Assembly (NCBI GenBank): GCA_030152105.1
Contig: JASLIH010000094.1
Location: forward strand, 1 to 27,983
Length of the DNA stretch: 27,983 nucleotides
Reading direction: 5' to 3'
From: Actinomycetes bacterium
Lineage (GTDB): Bacteria > Actinomycetota > CALGFH01
In this document: one piece after another, positions 14,133-21,207 of the stretch
How the letters are laid out: every line of letters begins with the position of its first letter
How positions within the stretch are numbered: the stretch's first letter is position 1
Notes under the pieces: model-generated
What the model saw: the letters and a program-made list of their open reading frames with translations, nothing else
What the model was told of the DNA's origin: nothing
The model's database searches: none
Made by a program: the position numbers and the translations under genes

Positions 14133-15673
14133 CCGCGTTGCGGATCCGGACGCGTGGTGACACCTACGTGGACTCGGTGCAGCTCATGGCGGCCACTCGG
14201 ACCATGCTCGAGCGGCCGGGCGTGGGCTGGGCGGCGGCGGTGATGGGGACGCCGGCAAACCTCGCCAAGCTCGCCGACCAGGGCCTCGGGACCGACCAGC
14301 TGCGAGGCGTCGGCGCGAACGACCTGGCCCTCGCGGTCCGGGCGGGGAACGAGCGGGAGGCCGGGGCCGCACTGGAGGCCGGGATGAGCGCGCTGGTCCA
14401 GGCGGCGCCCGCGCCGGCCGGGCGTGTGGAGCGGGCGCCGCGGACGCTGGAGGAGGCGGTCGCCGCAATGGGCGGCGCGAACGTCGCGCTGGTCTCGGTC
14501 CCGGGCCCGTTCGCCGCGCTGGAGGCGCACAAGGCCCTGTCCGCCGGCCTGCATGTCCTGGTGTTCAGCGACAACGTGTCGCTGGCCGACGAGGTGGAGC
14601 TCAAGGCCAGGGCGGAGCGGCTCGGCCTGCTGGTGATGGGGCCCGGCGCCGGCACCGGGGTGCTCGGTGGCGTCGGCCTGGGATTCGCAAACGTGCTGCG
14701 ACGGGGACCGGTCGGCGTGGTCGCCGCCGCCGGAACCGGGGCGCAGGAGGTCATGACCCTGTCGGACCGCTGGGGCGCCGGCGTGTCGTCGGTCGTCGGG
14801 GTGGGCGGCCGCGACCTCCATGGGGAGGTCGGCGCGCGCATGACGCGCCTGGCGGTGCGGGCGCTGGAGGCGGACCCGGCGACCGAGGTGCTCGTGCTGG
14901 TGTCCAAGCCGCCGGCTCGGGCGGTCGCGCAGTCCCTCCTGGCCGACCTCGGGGGCAAGCCGACGGTCGTCGCGCTGGTCGGGCTGCGGGAGACGCTGCC
15001 CACTCCGCGGCAGGTTCGACTGGTTGGGACCCTGGAGGAGGCTGCCGCGGCGGCGGTGGAGCTGCTCGGCGCGCCCGCGCCTCGACCCGGTGAGGGGTTG
15101 GCCGAGCCGGTGCGGCGGGCCGCTGCCGGGCTCGATCCACAGCGGCTGTCGGTCCGGGGCCTGTTCTCCGGAGGCACCCTGTGCTACGAGGCCATGGTCC
15201 TGCTCAGCTGGCAGCTCGGCCCTGTGTACTCGAACGTCCCGCTGCGGCCAGAGTGGGCCACGCCGGCCCCGGGCGGTGCGCACGTCTGCCTCGACCTTGG
15301 CGAGGAGGAGTTCACCCGGGGCCGGCCCCACCCGATGCTCGACCCGGCGGCGCGAGTCGAGCACATCCGGCGGGAGACGGACGATCCCTCGACCGCCGTG
15401 GTCATCCAAGAAGTTGTGATCGGCCACGGCTCGCACACGGACCCGGCGGCAGTCCTGGCGCCCGCCTGTGCCGACGCCACGGGCCGACCCGGCGGGCCGG
15501 TGGTGGTGGCCTACGTTCTCGGTACCGACGCCGACCCGCAGGGGCTCGCGGACCAGCGCGGCCAGCTCGCGGAGGCCGGCTGCCTGCTCGCCCCGACGGG
15601 GGCCCGGGCCGCCCTGATGTCCGCCGCGCTCAGTCGCCGGCAGCCCACTGTCGCCGAGGCGCGCCGCCAATGA
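14129..15673 (+). CDS. fdrA: FdrA-family protein (AllF-like carbamoyltransferase subunit)
   Basis: The 514-residue protein resembles an acyl-CoA-synthetase (ADP-forming) scaffold of the FdrA type. An N-terminal domain is followed by a Rossmann-like CoA-binding part (about 110-170), then MGPGAGTGVLGGVGLGFANV and GVVAAAGTGAQEVMTL, GVGGRDLHGEVGARM, LVLVSKPPARAV, LFSGGTLCYEAMVLL, GRPHPMLDP and EVVIGHGSHTDPA. In E. coli, FdrA/AllF acts with AllG and AllH as oxamate carbamoyltransferase, beside a carbamate kinase. The family's usual MGPDCGT reads MGPGAGT here. The protein lacks the last ~40 residues of E. coli FdrA; a similar segment is instead at the N-terminus of the DUF1116 protein encoded at 16812-18212. 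The GTG at 14129 overlaps the carbamate kinase stop (GTGA), and its own stop overlaps the next ATG. Confidence 0.88.
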   Translation: MTALRIRTRGDTYVDSVQLMAATRTMLERPGVGWAAAVMGTPANLAKLADQGLGTDQLRGVGANDLALAVRAGNEREAGAALEAGMSALVQAAPAPAGRVERAPRTLEEAVAAMGGANVALVSVPGPFAALEAHKALSAGLHVLVFSDNVSLADEVELKARAERLGLLVMGPGAGTGVLGGVGLGFANVLRRGPVGVVAAAGTGAQEVMTLSDRWGAGVSSVVGVGGRDLHGEVGARMTRLAVRALEADPATEVLVLVSKPPARAVAQSLLADLGGKPTVVALVGLRETLPTPRQVRLVGTLEEAAAAAVELLGAPAPRPGEGLAEPVRRAAAGLDPQRLSVRGLFSGGTLCYEAMVLLSWQLGPVYSNVPLRPEWATPAPGGAHVCLDLGEEEFTRGRPHPMLDPAARVEHIRRETDDPSTAVVIQEVVIGHGSHTDPAAVLAPACADATGRPGGPVVVAYVLGTDADPQGLADQRGQLAEAGCLLAPTGARAALMSAALSRRQPTVAEARRQ

Positions 15674-16833
15674 CGGGGCTCGGGCCCACCGGCCCCCGGG
15701 TCGCGATGCTGACCTACTCCACCAAGCCGAGGGGCGGGGTGGTGCACACCCTCCACGTGGCGGAGAGCCTGCACGACCTCGGCCACCAGGTGCACGTGTT
15801 CGCGCTCGGTGACCCCGAGGCCGGCTTCTTCCGGCCCCTGCGGGCGCCGCACACGATCCTGCCCGGCCCCGGCCGGGACGGCAGCCTGGAGGAGCGGGTG
15901 GCGGCCTCGATGGAGATGCTCGTCGCCGGCCTGTCATCGCGGTTGCGTGGCCGGTTCGACCTGATCCACGCCCAGGACTGCATCGCCGCGCGGGCCGGGG
16001 TGGCGGTTGCGGGACCGGACGGCCTCCCGGTCATCCGCACCGTCCACCACGTCGACGACTTCGTGACCCAGGCCCTGGTGGAATGCCAGCGCCACTCGAT
16101 CCTCGACCCGGACCACGTCCTGGTGGTGAGCCGGGACTGGCAGCGACGCCTGCGTGAGGAGTTCGGCGTGGACGCCCAGGTGGTCACCAACGGCGTGGAC
16201 GGTCCGCGGTTCGCGCGGCCCTCGTCGGCCGACGGCTCCGACTTCAGAGCGCGGATCGGCGCCAGGGGCCGCTTCCTGTTCCTGACGGTGGGCGGCATCG
16301 AGCCCCGCAAGGGCAGCATGGAGCTGGTGGAGGCGCTCGCCAAGGTCAGGAGCGTGGTCAGCCCGCCGCCCGTGCTCGCGGTGGTTGGTGGCCACTCCTT
16401 TCAGGACCACGAGGCCTACCGGCAGCGGGTGCGGGACCGGGCGGCCGAGCTCGGCGTCCCCGTCGGCGAGGCGGTCGTGGTGCTCGGGACTGTTCCCGAT
16501 GAGGAGCTGCCCCGCTGGTATCACACGGCGGACGCGTTCGTGTTCCCCTCCCACAAGGAAGGCTGGGGCCTGGCCCTGCTCGAGGCGCTCGCGGCAGGCC
16601 TGGCGACCGTCACGACCGACATCCCCGTGTTCCGGGAGTTCCTCGGCGAGCAGGACGCGCTGCTGGCGCCGGCCGGAGACGCCGGCGCGCTCGGCGACGT
16701 CATGATCCGCGTGGCGTCGGATCCCGAGCTGCGGAACCGGCTCGGGCGCCGCGGCCCGAGGGTGGCCGAACGGTTCACCTGGCGGCGCTGCGCCCAGCAG
16801 CACGCCGCGATCTACCGCCGGCTCGCCTCCTGA
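15670..16833 (+). CDS. GT4-like glycosyltransferase, MSMEG_0565 family
   Basis: The 387-residue protein is a GT-B glycosyltransferase. VAMLTYSTKPRGGVVHTLHV at the N-terminus, HAQDCIAARAG, RTVHHVDDFVTQAL, VVTNGVDGPRF and FPSHKEGWGLALLEALAAG (the E-x7-E donor-site motif) match the MSMEG_0565 family typical of the nitrogen-starvation/Nit1C-type clusters. No signal peptide is seen. It overlaps FdrA by ATGA and so is the last gene of the regulator - carbamate kinase - fdrA - glycosyltransferase operon. It converges on the DUF1116 gene and overlaps its end by 22 bases. The sugar acceptor is unknown; a glycosylated small nitrogen compound is possible. Confidence 0.9.
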   Translation: MTGLGPTGPRVAMLTYSTKPRGGVVHTLHVAESLHDLGHQVHVFALGDPEAGFFRPLRAPHTILPGPGRDGSLEERVAASMEMLVAGLSSRLRGRFDLIHAQDCIAARAGVAVAGPDGLPVIRTVHHVDDFVTQALVECQRHSILDPDHVLVVSRDWQRRLREEFGVDAQVVTNGVDGPRFARPSSADGSDFRARIGARGRFLFLTVGGIEPRKGSMELVEALAKVRSVVSPPPVLAVVGGHSFQDHEAYRQRVRDRAAELGVPVGEAVVVLGTVPDEELPRWYHTADAFVFPSHKEGWGLALLEALAAGLATVTTDIPVFREFLGEQDALLAPAGDAGALGDVMIRVASDPELRNRLGRRGPRVAERFTWRRCAQQHAAIYRRLAS

Positions 16834-18212
16834 CCGAGGCGTTCGTCCAGGGCGAGCAGGGCCTGCTCGAAGCAGGCGAGCGGGGCGCTGGCCACGCCGG
16901 CTCCCACCTGGCCGCTGCCGGCGGAGCGATGCAGGATCCCGGTGTTGATCGACGGGGTGATCCCGGTCTCGACGACCTTGCGGAGGTCCACGGCCACGGG
17001 CGACCCGAGCTGGTCGAGGAAGGGCAGCTTGAACCGCGCGCTGCGGGCGAGGCAGATGCGTCCCATCGTCTCGGTCGCGGCAACCGCCTTGGCCATGCCG
17101 CCGCCCAGGAACGCCGCGACCGCCGGAGAGGCCGCCGCCGCCGCCCCACCCAGGCCCACCAGCTCCAGCACCGCGCTGTCGCCGATGTCGGGGGCGCCGT
17201 CCGCCGGCCCGTAGCCGGCGTGGAACAGGGCCTGCTCCACCGCCGGGGCGGGCGCGACAAACCAGCGTCGCCCCGTCGCGGCCAGGCGCACACCGAAGGT
17301 CGTGCCGTTACGGGCCATCCCGGTGACCACGCTGGCGCCGGCGACCTCGCTGGCCCAGTCGGTCAGGGTCTTGGCGGCCGCCATCACCAGGTTGAGGAAG
17401 AACAGGTGGTTCTCGGAGAGGAAGCGGGCCACCGGCACCAGGGCCGGCCCGCCGACCTCGGCCAGGTGCGGGAGCAGATGGCGGATGAGCAGGTTCGTGG
17501 AGGCCTGGGTGCGCAGATGGCCGTCGTCGCCCATCTGCAGACCCTGGCCGGCCAGCGACAGTACATCGACCGGCCCGCATCGGCGCACCGTGGCGGCGAG
17601 CACCGGGCCGGCGACGTCGCGGAGGAAGCGGAGCCGGTCGACCGCCTCCGGCGCGTCCACTCCATACCACGGCGTCCTGCCGGGACCCTGGTTGAGGCCG
17701 GAGAAGGCGCGGTTGGAGCCCGAGCGGTTCTCCACGACGAAGACGGGTGCGGAGGGGCCGACGGCGCTGGCCATCGGGACCACTGCATGGTGGTCGTTGG
17801 CCGGTTCGAGCTCCACCCCCTCCGCGGCGACCAGGGCCTGAGCGTCCTGGAGGCTCGCCGCCCAGCCCTCGGCCATGACGGCTGCCAGGACAGAGCGTCG
17901 AAGCGGATCGCAGAACCGCTCCCACAAAAGCGGGGGACCTGGGTGCAGGATCGTCCGCTGGCCCATCGCGGGCACGAGATCGGCGGCCGGCCCGACCTCC
18001 ACCAGTACCGGGACTCCCCCGTCCAGGCGGCGTACCGCCTCGCGGTTTGCCTGGTCGACCCGCTCGGCGTGGCGTCCGCAGAGTCGGGTCAGCGCCACGA
18101 CGAGGCGGTCCTGCCCTCCCGCCGGGATGCGCCAGTCGACGTCCACCGCCTCCGCCCCCTGGGCCCGGATCGCCTCGCCAAACAGCGGGAGGCCGACGTT
18201 CACCGCTCGCAC
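16812..18212 (-). CDS. ylbE: DUF1116 protein (YlbE/AllG-like) with FdrA-tail module
   Basis: The core matches DUF1116: TILHPGPPLLWERFCDPLR, ANDHHAVVPMASAVGPSAP, VFVVENRSGSNRAFSGLNQG, LSENHLFFLNLVMAAAKT, VTGMARNGTTFGVRL and a long C-terminal region ending KLPFLDQLGSPVAVDLRKVV. In E. coli this family (YlbE/AllG) works with FdrA/AllF in carbamoyl transfer to or from oxamate. The first ~45 residues (VNVGLPLFGEAIRAQGAEAV, then DVDWRIPAGG) resemble the C-terminal tail of E. coli FdrA. Start is uncertain: GTG 18212 gives 466 residues; ATG 18275 would add 21 Ser/Pro-rich residues and overlap the divergent OsmC start. It faces the operon that holds fdrA and converges with it. No DUF2877 (AllH) partner is in the window. 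Confidence 0.83.
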   Translation of the reverse strand: MRAVNVGLPLFGEAIRAQGAEAVDVDWRIPAGGQDRLVVALTRLCGRHAERVDQANREAVRRLDGGVPVLVEVGPAADLVPAMGQRTILHPGPPLLWERFCDPLRRSVLAAVMAEGWAASLQDAQALVAAEGVELEPANDHHAVVPMASAVGPSAPVFVVENRSGSNRAFSGLNQGPGRTPWYGVDAPEAVDRLRFLRDVAGPVLAATVRRCGPVDVLSLAGQGLQMGDDGHLRTQASTNLLIRHLLPHLAEVGGPALVPVARFLSENHLFFLNLVMAAAKTLTDWASEVAGASVVTGMARNGTTFGVRLAATGRRWFVAPAPAVEQALFHAGYGPADGAPDIGDSAVLELVGLGGAAAAASPAVAAFLGGGMAKAVAATETMGRICLARSARFKLPFLDQLGSPVAVDLRKVVETGITPSINTGILHRSAGSGQVGAGVASAPLACFEQALLALDERLGQEASRR

Positions 18213-18273
18213 GTGCTCGGGCAGAGGAGCCGACAACGGCCCCGGAGGCGCTGGGGAGCTAGACTCAGGCGCC

Positions 18274-18699
18274 ATGCTGGAGATCACCACCTCCTGGGAG
18301 GGGGGATACCGGTGCAGAGTCCCGATCCGGGACTTCGAGGTGCTGGTGGACGAGCCGACCACCGTCGGCGGCACCGACACCGGTCCCACGCCGACGGAGC
18401 TGCTGCTGGCCTCGCTCGGCGCATGCTTCACGCTGGCCGTGGCGCACGTGGCGCGCAAGCGCGGGCGGGAGCTGCCCGACCTGCGCCTGCGCGTTCGCGG
18501 CGAGTACCGGGGCGCCGGCTTCGACCGCATCATCGTGGAGGCGACGTCCAGCGCGCCCGAGCTCGTGCGGTCCGTGCTCGACCAGGCGATCCGAACCAGC
18601 TACGTCTCCAACACGATCCGCGGACGGCCCGAGATCGAGTACCGGGTGGAGCCCGCGGTGGCTAGCCACGGCGAGGGGCCACCTCCTCCGCGGCGCTGA
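18274..18699 (+). CDS. OsmC-like protein
   Basis: The 141-residue protein has the OsmC/YhfA pattern: TGPTPTELLLASLGACFTLAV with the first catalytic cysteine at 51, a beta-strand region (LPDLRLRVRGEY) and a helix followed by SYVSNTIRG. OsmC proteins reduce organic peroxides with two cysteines; the second, usually in the later helix, is replaced here (AIRTSYVSN). The protein may therefore use an external thiol or have another role, such as binding a small electrophile. The ATG at 18274 lacks a good ribosome site and sits in a CATG shared with a possible divergent start of the DUF1116 gene. Its end overlaps the convergent lyase gene by 38 bases. Confidence 0.85.
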   Translation: MLEITTSWEGGYRCRVPIRDFEVLVDEPTTVGGTDTGPTPTELLLASLGACFTLAVAHVARKRGRELPDLRLRVRGEYRGAGFDRIIVEATSSAPELVRSVLDQAIRTSYVSNTIRGRPEIEYRVEPAVASHGEGPPPPRR

Positions 18700-20161
18700 C
18701 CAGCGCCGCCTCGGCGTCGTGGAGGGCGCCGAGCGACTTGGCGGCCCGGTCGCGGATCGCCGCGGCCGCCGCGGCCTGGTCGGCGGCCATGCGCCGCACG
18801 ACCTCCGGGGCGGCTCCGCCCAGGGAGGTCCTGGTGAGAACGATCGCCCTCGGATCCAGCACCTCAGACAGGTCCCGGCCGGCGAGGCCCAGGCCGCGGC
18901 CGATCGTCCCGGTGGCCGCCTCGTCAAGCATCGCGCCGGTGAGATCGACACCACGGAGGCCCTGGCGGCTCGCCTGGCGGACGGCCGCGCCGACCAGCAC
19001 GTACGCGCTGCGGTAGTCGATCCCGCAAGACTGCATGACGTACTCCGCCAGGTCGGTGGCCTGGGAGAAGCCCGCGCACAGCGACTCCCACATCCGCTCC
19101 GGGTGCACCCGGAGCGTTGAGACCACGCCGGTCATGAGCCGGGTCACCTTGCCGGCCAGCTCCAGGGACCGAGGTACCTCGCCGTAGGCGAAGATCAGGT
19201 TGTCGCTGCGGGCCGATGGGGTTTTCACCACCCCGAGGAAGCCGGAGAGTCGCCCCAGGAGGACGCCGGCCGCGCCCCGCACGATGGACAGCGCGTAGGG
19301 GTTGCGCTTCTGTGGCATGAGTACGCTCGCGCGTGTGTAGGGGCCGGCCAGCGAGACGAAGTCGAACTCCCGGCTGTCCCAGATCTCCAGGTCCTCGGCC
19401 AGCTTACTGAGCGTCGAGGCCAGGCTGGCGCCGGTCGCGAGCAGGTCGACGAACCCGTCGGTCTGCCACATGGCGTCGCGGGTGTGGTCGATGACTCCCT
19501 CGAAGCCCAGCAGCCTCGCCGTCCGCTCCCGCGACAGTGCCAGGCGGCTGCCGTTGACGCAGCCCGCCCCGGCCGGGCTCCGGTTGACCCAGTCGAAGCC
19601 GTCGCGCAGGCGCTCGGCGTCGCGAAGCGCGGGATAGGCGAAGGCGAGCACGTAGTGCCCGAACGTCGACGGCTGCGCCTGCTGCAGGTAGGTCTGGTCG
19701 GGCATGAACGTCTCGGCGGTGGCCTCCGCCAGGGTCGCCACCGCAGCCGCGAACCCCGCGGCGTCGCGCATCAGCTCGAGGGCCATGCGCCGCAGGCAGA
19801 TGCGCAACGCGATCCGCCCGGCCTCGCGCCGCGGTCGGCCGGCGTGCAGCCAGCCGGCGTCCGCCCCGAGGCGCTCCACGAAGAACCGCTCCCGCGAGTT
19901 GTAGGCGTCGCCGTAGCGGGGGTCGTAGGGAAACCGCTCGGCCGGCCACCCGGACACCTCCAGGAGCAGGCCGAGGAGCCGCCCAGCGGCGCCGGCCGGG
20001 ATCACCTGCTGGTCCCGCAGCGCCAGGACGTGCGCCAGGTCCGCCAGGTTGAGGCCGCCATGGAGCATCGGGGCGTCCGCGACCTCCAGGGCGAAGCCGG
20101 CCTCGATCAGCTCCGGCGCAGGGGCCGACTCGGAGAACCCCTCTTCAACGTTGCCGGTCAT
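18662..20161 (-). CDS. Aspartase/fumarase-superfamily enzyme, argininosuccinate-lyase-like
   Basis: The 499-residue protein follows argininosuccinate lyase over most of its length but with changed catalytic positions. GWLHAGRPRREAGRIALR (103-120) replaces the HTGRSRND motif. TYLQQAQPSTFGHY (157-170) has Tyr158 where lyases carry the THLQ histidine. The mobile loop is ASVLMPQKRNP (278-288), keeping Ser279 and Lys285. It is therefore unlikely to make arginine. It starts at ATG 20161 (GAGGTG upstream), overlaps the PLP-enzyme gene by 17 bases and is the last gene of the five-gene minus-strand operon. In the bacterial coenzyme M pathway two aspartase/fumarase members accompany a ComA-like synthase and a PLP enzyme; this would be the diverged second one, with an exact step I cannot assign. 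Confidence 0.82.
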   Translation of the reverse strand: MTGNVEEGFSESAPAPELIEAGFALEVADAPMLHGGLNLADLAHVLALRDQQVIPAGAAGRLLGLLLEVSGWPAERFPYDPRYGDAYNSRERFFVERLGADAGWLHAGRPRREAGRIALRICLRRMALELMRDAAGFAAAVATLAEATAETFMPDQTYLQQAQPSTFGHYVLAFAYPALRDAERLRDGFDWVNRSPAGAGCVNGSRLALSRERTARLLGFEGVIDHTRDAMWQTDGFVDLLATGASLASTLSKLAEDLEIWDSREFDFVSLAGPYTRASVLMPQKRNPYALSIVRGAAGVLLGRLSGFLGVVKTPSARSDNLIFAYGEVPRSLELAGKVTRLMTGVVSTLRVHPERMWESLCAGFSQATDLAEYVMQSCGIDYRSAYVLVGAAVRQASRQGLRGVDLTGAMLDEAATGTIGRGLGLAGRDLSEVLDPRAIVLTRTSLGGAAPEVVRRMAADQAAAAAAIRDRAAKSLGALHDAEAALVSAAEEVAPRRG

Positions 20162-21128
20162 CGCACCACCTCGCGATCGACTGCAGGGCCACCGGCATCC
20201 CGCCCGTGTGGACGAACACCGCGGGGCCCGACCGTCCGGCCCCGACGGTGCCGGCCAGCACGGCCATCGCCTTGGCGGTGAACACCGGGTCGAGCAGCAG
20301 CCCCTCGGTCGCGGCGGCCAGGCCGGCGGCCGCGTCGCCGTCCGCCGATGGCAGGCCGTACCCCGGCCCGCGGGCGTCCACCAGCTCCACGTCCTGCTCC
20401 TCTGGCGCGGGGAACCCGAGAAGGGCGGCACATTCGCACGCAAGCCGGAGCACCCGGTCACGGCATTCGGCCGGAGGCCGACTCACGGTGGCGCCGACCA
20501 CCCGCCAGCGGCGGCCGGCGGCCACGGTCCCGGCCACGAGACCGGCCTGGGTCCCGCACGAGCCGGTCGCCACCAGCACCACCTCGGGGTCGGTGCCCAG
20601 CTCCGCGAGCTGCCGGACCAGCTCGTCGACGGCCAGCGCGTAGCCGACCGCGCCGAGCGGGGTCGCTCCGCCGCGCGGGATGACGTATGGCCGGCGGCCG
20701 GCGGCCCGCAGCTGCTCGGCGCGGTCGGCGAGCGCGTCGTCCACCGACGCCCGGTCGGGGTCGCCGGTGAACGCTACGCTCGCGCCGGAACGTCGGGCGA
20801 GCTCGAGGTTCAGGCGGGGCTGCCGTGGCTCGTCCCCATAGAGCACCAGCTCGCAGGCGAGTCCGGCGACCCGGGCGGCCGCAGCAGCCGCTTGGCAGTG
20901 GTTGGAGTCGGAGCCACCCCCGGTGAGCAGCACCTCGCACCTTGTGGCCAGGGCATCCCCGAGCAGGTACTCGAGCTTCCTGGCCTTGTTGCCGCCCAGC
21001 GCGAACCCGGTGAGGTCGTCCCGCTTGACCAGGATCGGAGGACCTGCCAGGGCGGCGGACAGGCGCACGGCCGGCTGCAGGGGCGTGGGCAGCACCGCCA
21101 GTGGGTACCGCGCAGGGGATTGATTCAC
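20145..21128 (-). CDS. PLP-dependent D-cysteine desulfhydrase/ACC-deaminase-like enzyme
   Basis: The 327-residue protein has the fold-type II signature of this family: VKRDDLTGFALGGNKARKLE with the PLP lysine at about residue 48, SDSNHCQAAAAAA, GGATPLGAVGYALAVDEL, GSCGTQAGLVAG and HTGGMPVAL. Related enzymes remove H2S from D-cysteine, open 1-aminocyclopropane carboxylate or release sulfite from L-cysteate (CuyA). In the bacterial coenzyme M pathway a PLP enzyme of this kind takes part in the late thiol-forming chemistry. GTG 21128 is preferred because it starts right before the conserved N-terminus (SPARYPLAVLPTPLQ) and AGGGGGT lies just upstream; the frame stays open further, but only through the tandem repeats. 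The 3' end overlaps the next lyase gene by 17 bases. Confidence 0.85.
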   Translation of the reverse strand: MNQSPARYPLAVLPTPLQPAVRLSAALAGPPILVKRDDLTGFALGGNKARKLEYLLGDALATRCEVLLTGGGSDSNHCQAAAAAARVAGLACELVLYGDEPRQPRLNLELARRSGASVAFTGDPDRASVDDALADRAEQLRAAGRRPYVIPRGGATPLGAVGYALAVDELVRQLAELGTDPEVVLVATGSCGTQAGLVAGTVAAGRRWRVVGATVSRPPAECRDRVLRLACECAALLGFPAPEEQDVELVDARGPGYGLPSADGDAAAGLAAATEGLLLDPVFTAKAMAVLAGTVGAGRSGPAVFVHTGGMPVALQSIARWCDDRQR

Positions 21129-21204
21129 CGGGGCACCCCCTTGGGGTTCCCCGGACCCCTCCCGATCGACCGGGGCACCCCCTTGGGGTTCCCCGGACCC
21201 CTCC
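21127..21204. repeat. Tandem 36-base hairpin repeat, two copies
   Basis: A 36-base unit occurs twice without any mismatch, at 21127-21162 and 21169-21204 (period 42). Each unit contains an inverted repeat with 12-base arms and one mismatch (CCGGGGCACCCC against GGGGTTCCCCGG) around CTT, so two stable hairpins form. The pair fills the gap between the lyase stop (21208) and the PLP-enzyme start (21128), and the downstream copy holds the ribosome site (AGGGGGT on the minus strand) and the GTG start. It could tune translation or mRNA stability within the operon, or be a dispersed genomic repeat. Confidence 0.85.
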
Positions 21205-21207
21205 GGG

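Noticed and set aside
14021..15937. Long minus-strand open frame (638 codons), and similar ones at 3096-4292, 5861-7861, 7237-8319 and 16929-18665
   Set aside because: All lie opposite or out of frame with genes that carry clear family motifs; their products are Arg/Pro/Gly-rich and show no domain.
18662..20161. Arginine biosynthesis (argininosuccinate lyase)
   Set aside because: Catalytic positions are changed, no argG or other arg gene is near, and the operon partners indicate sulfonate chemistry.
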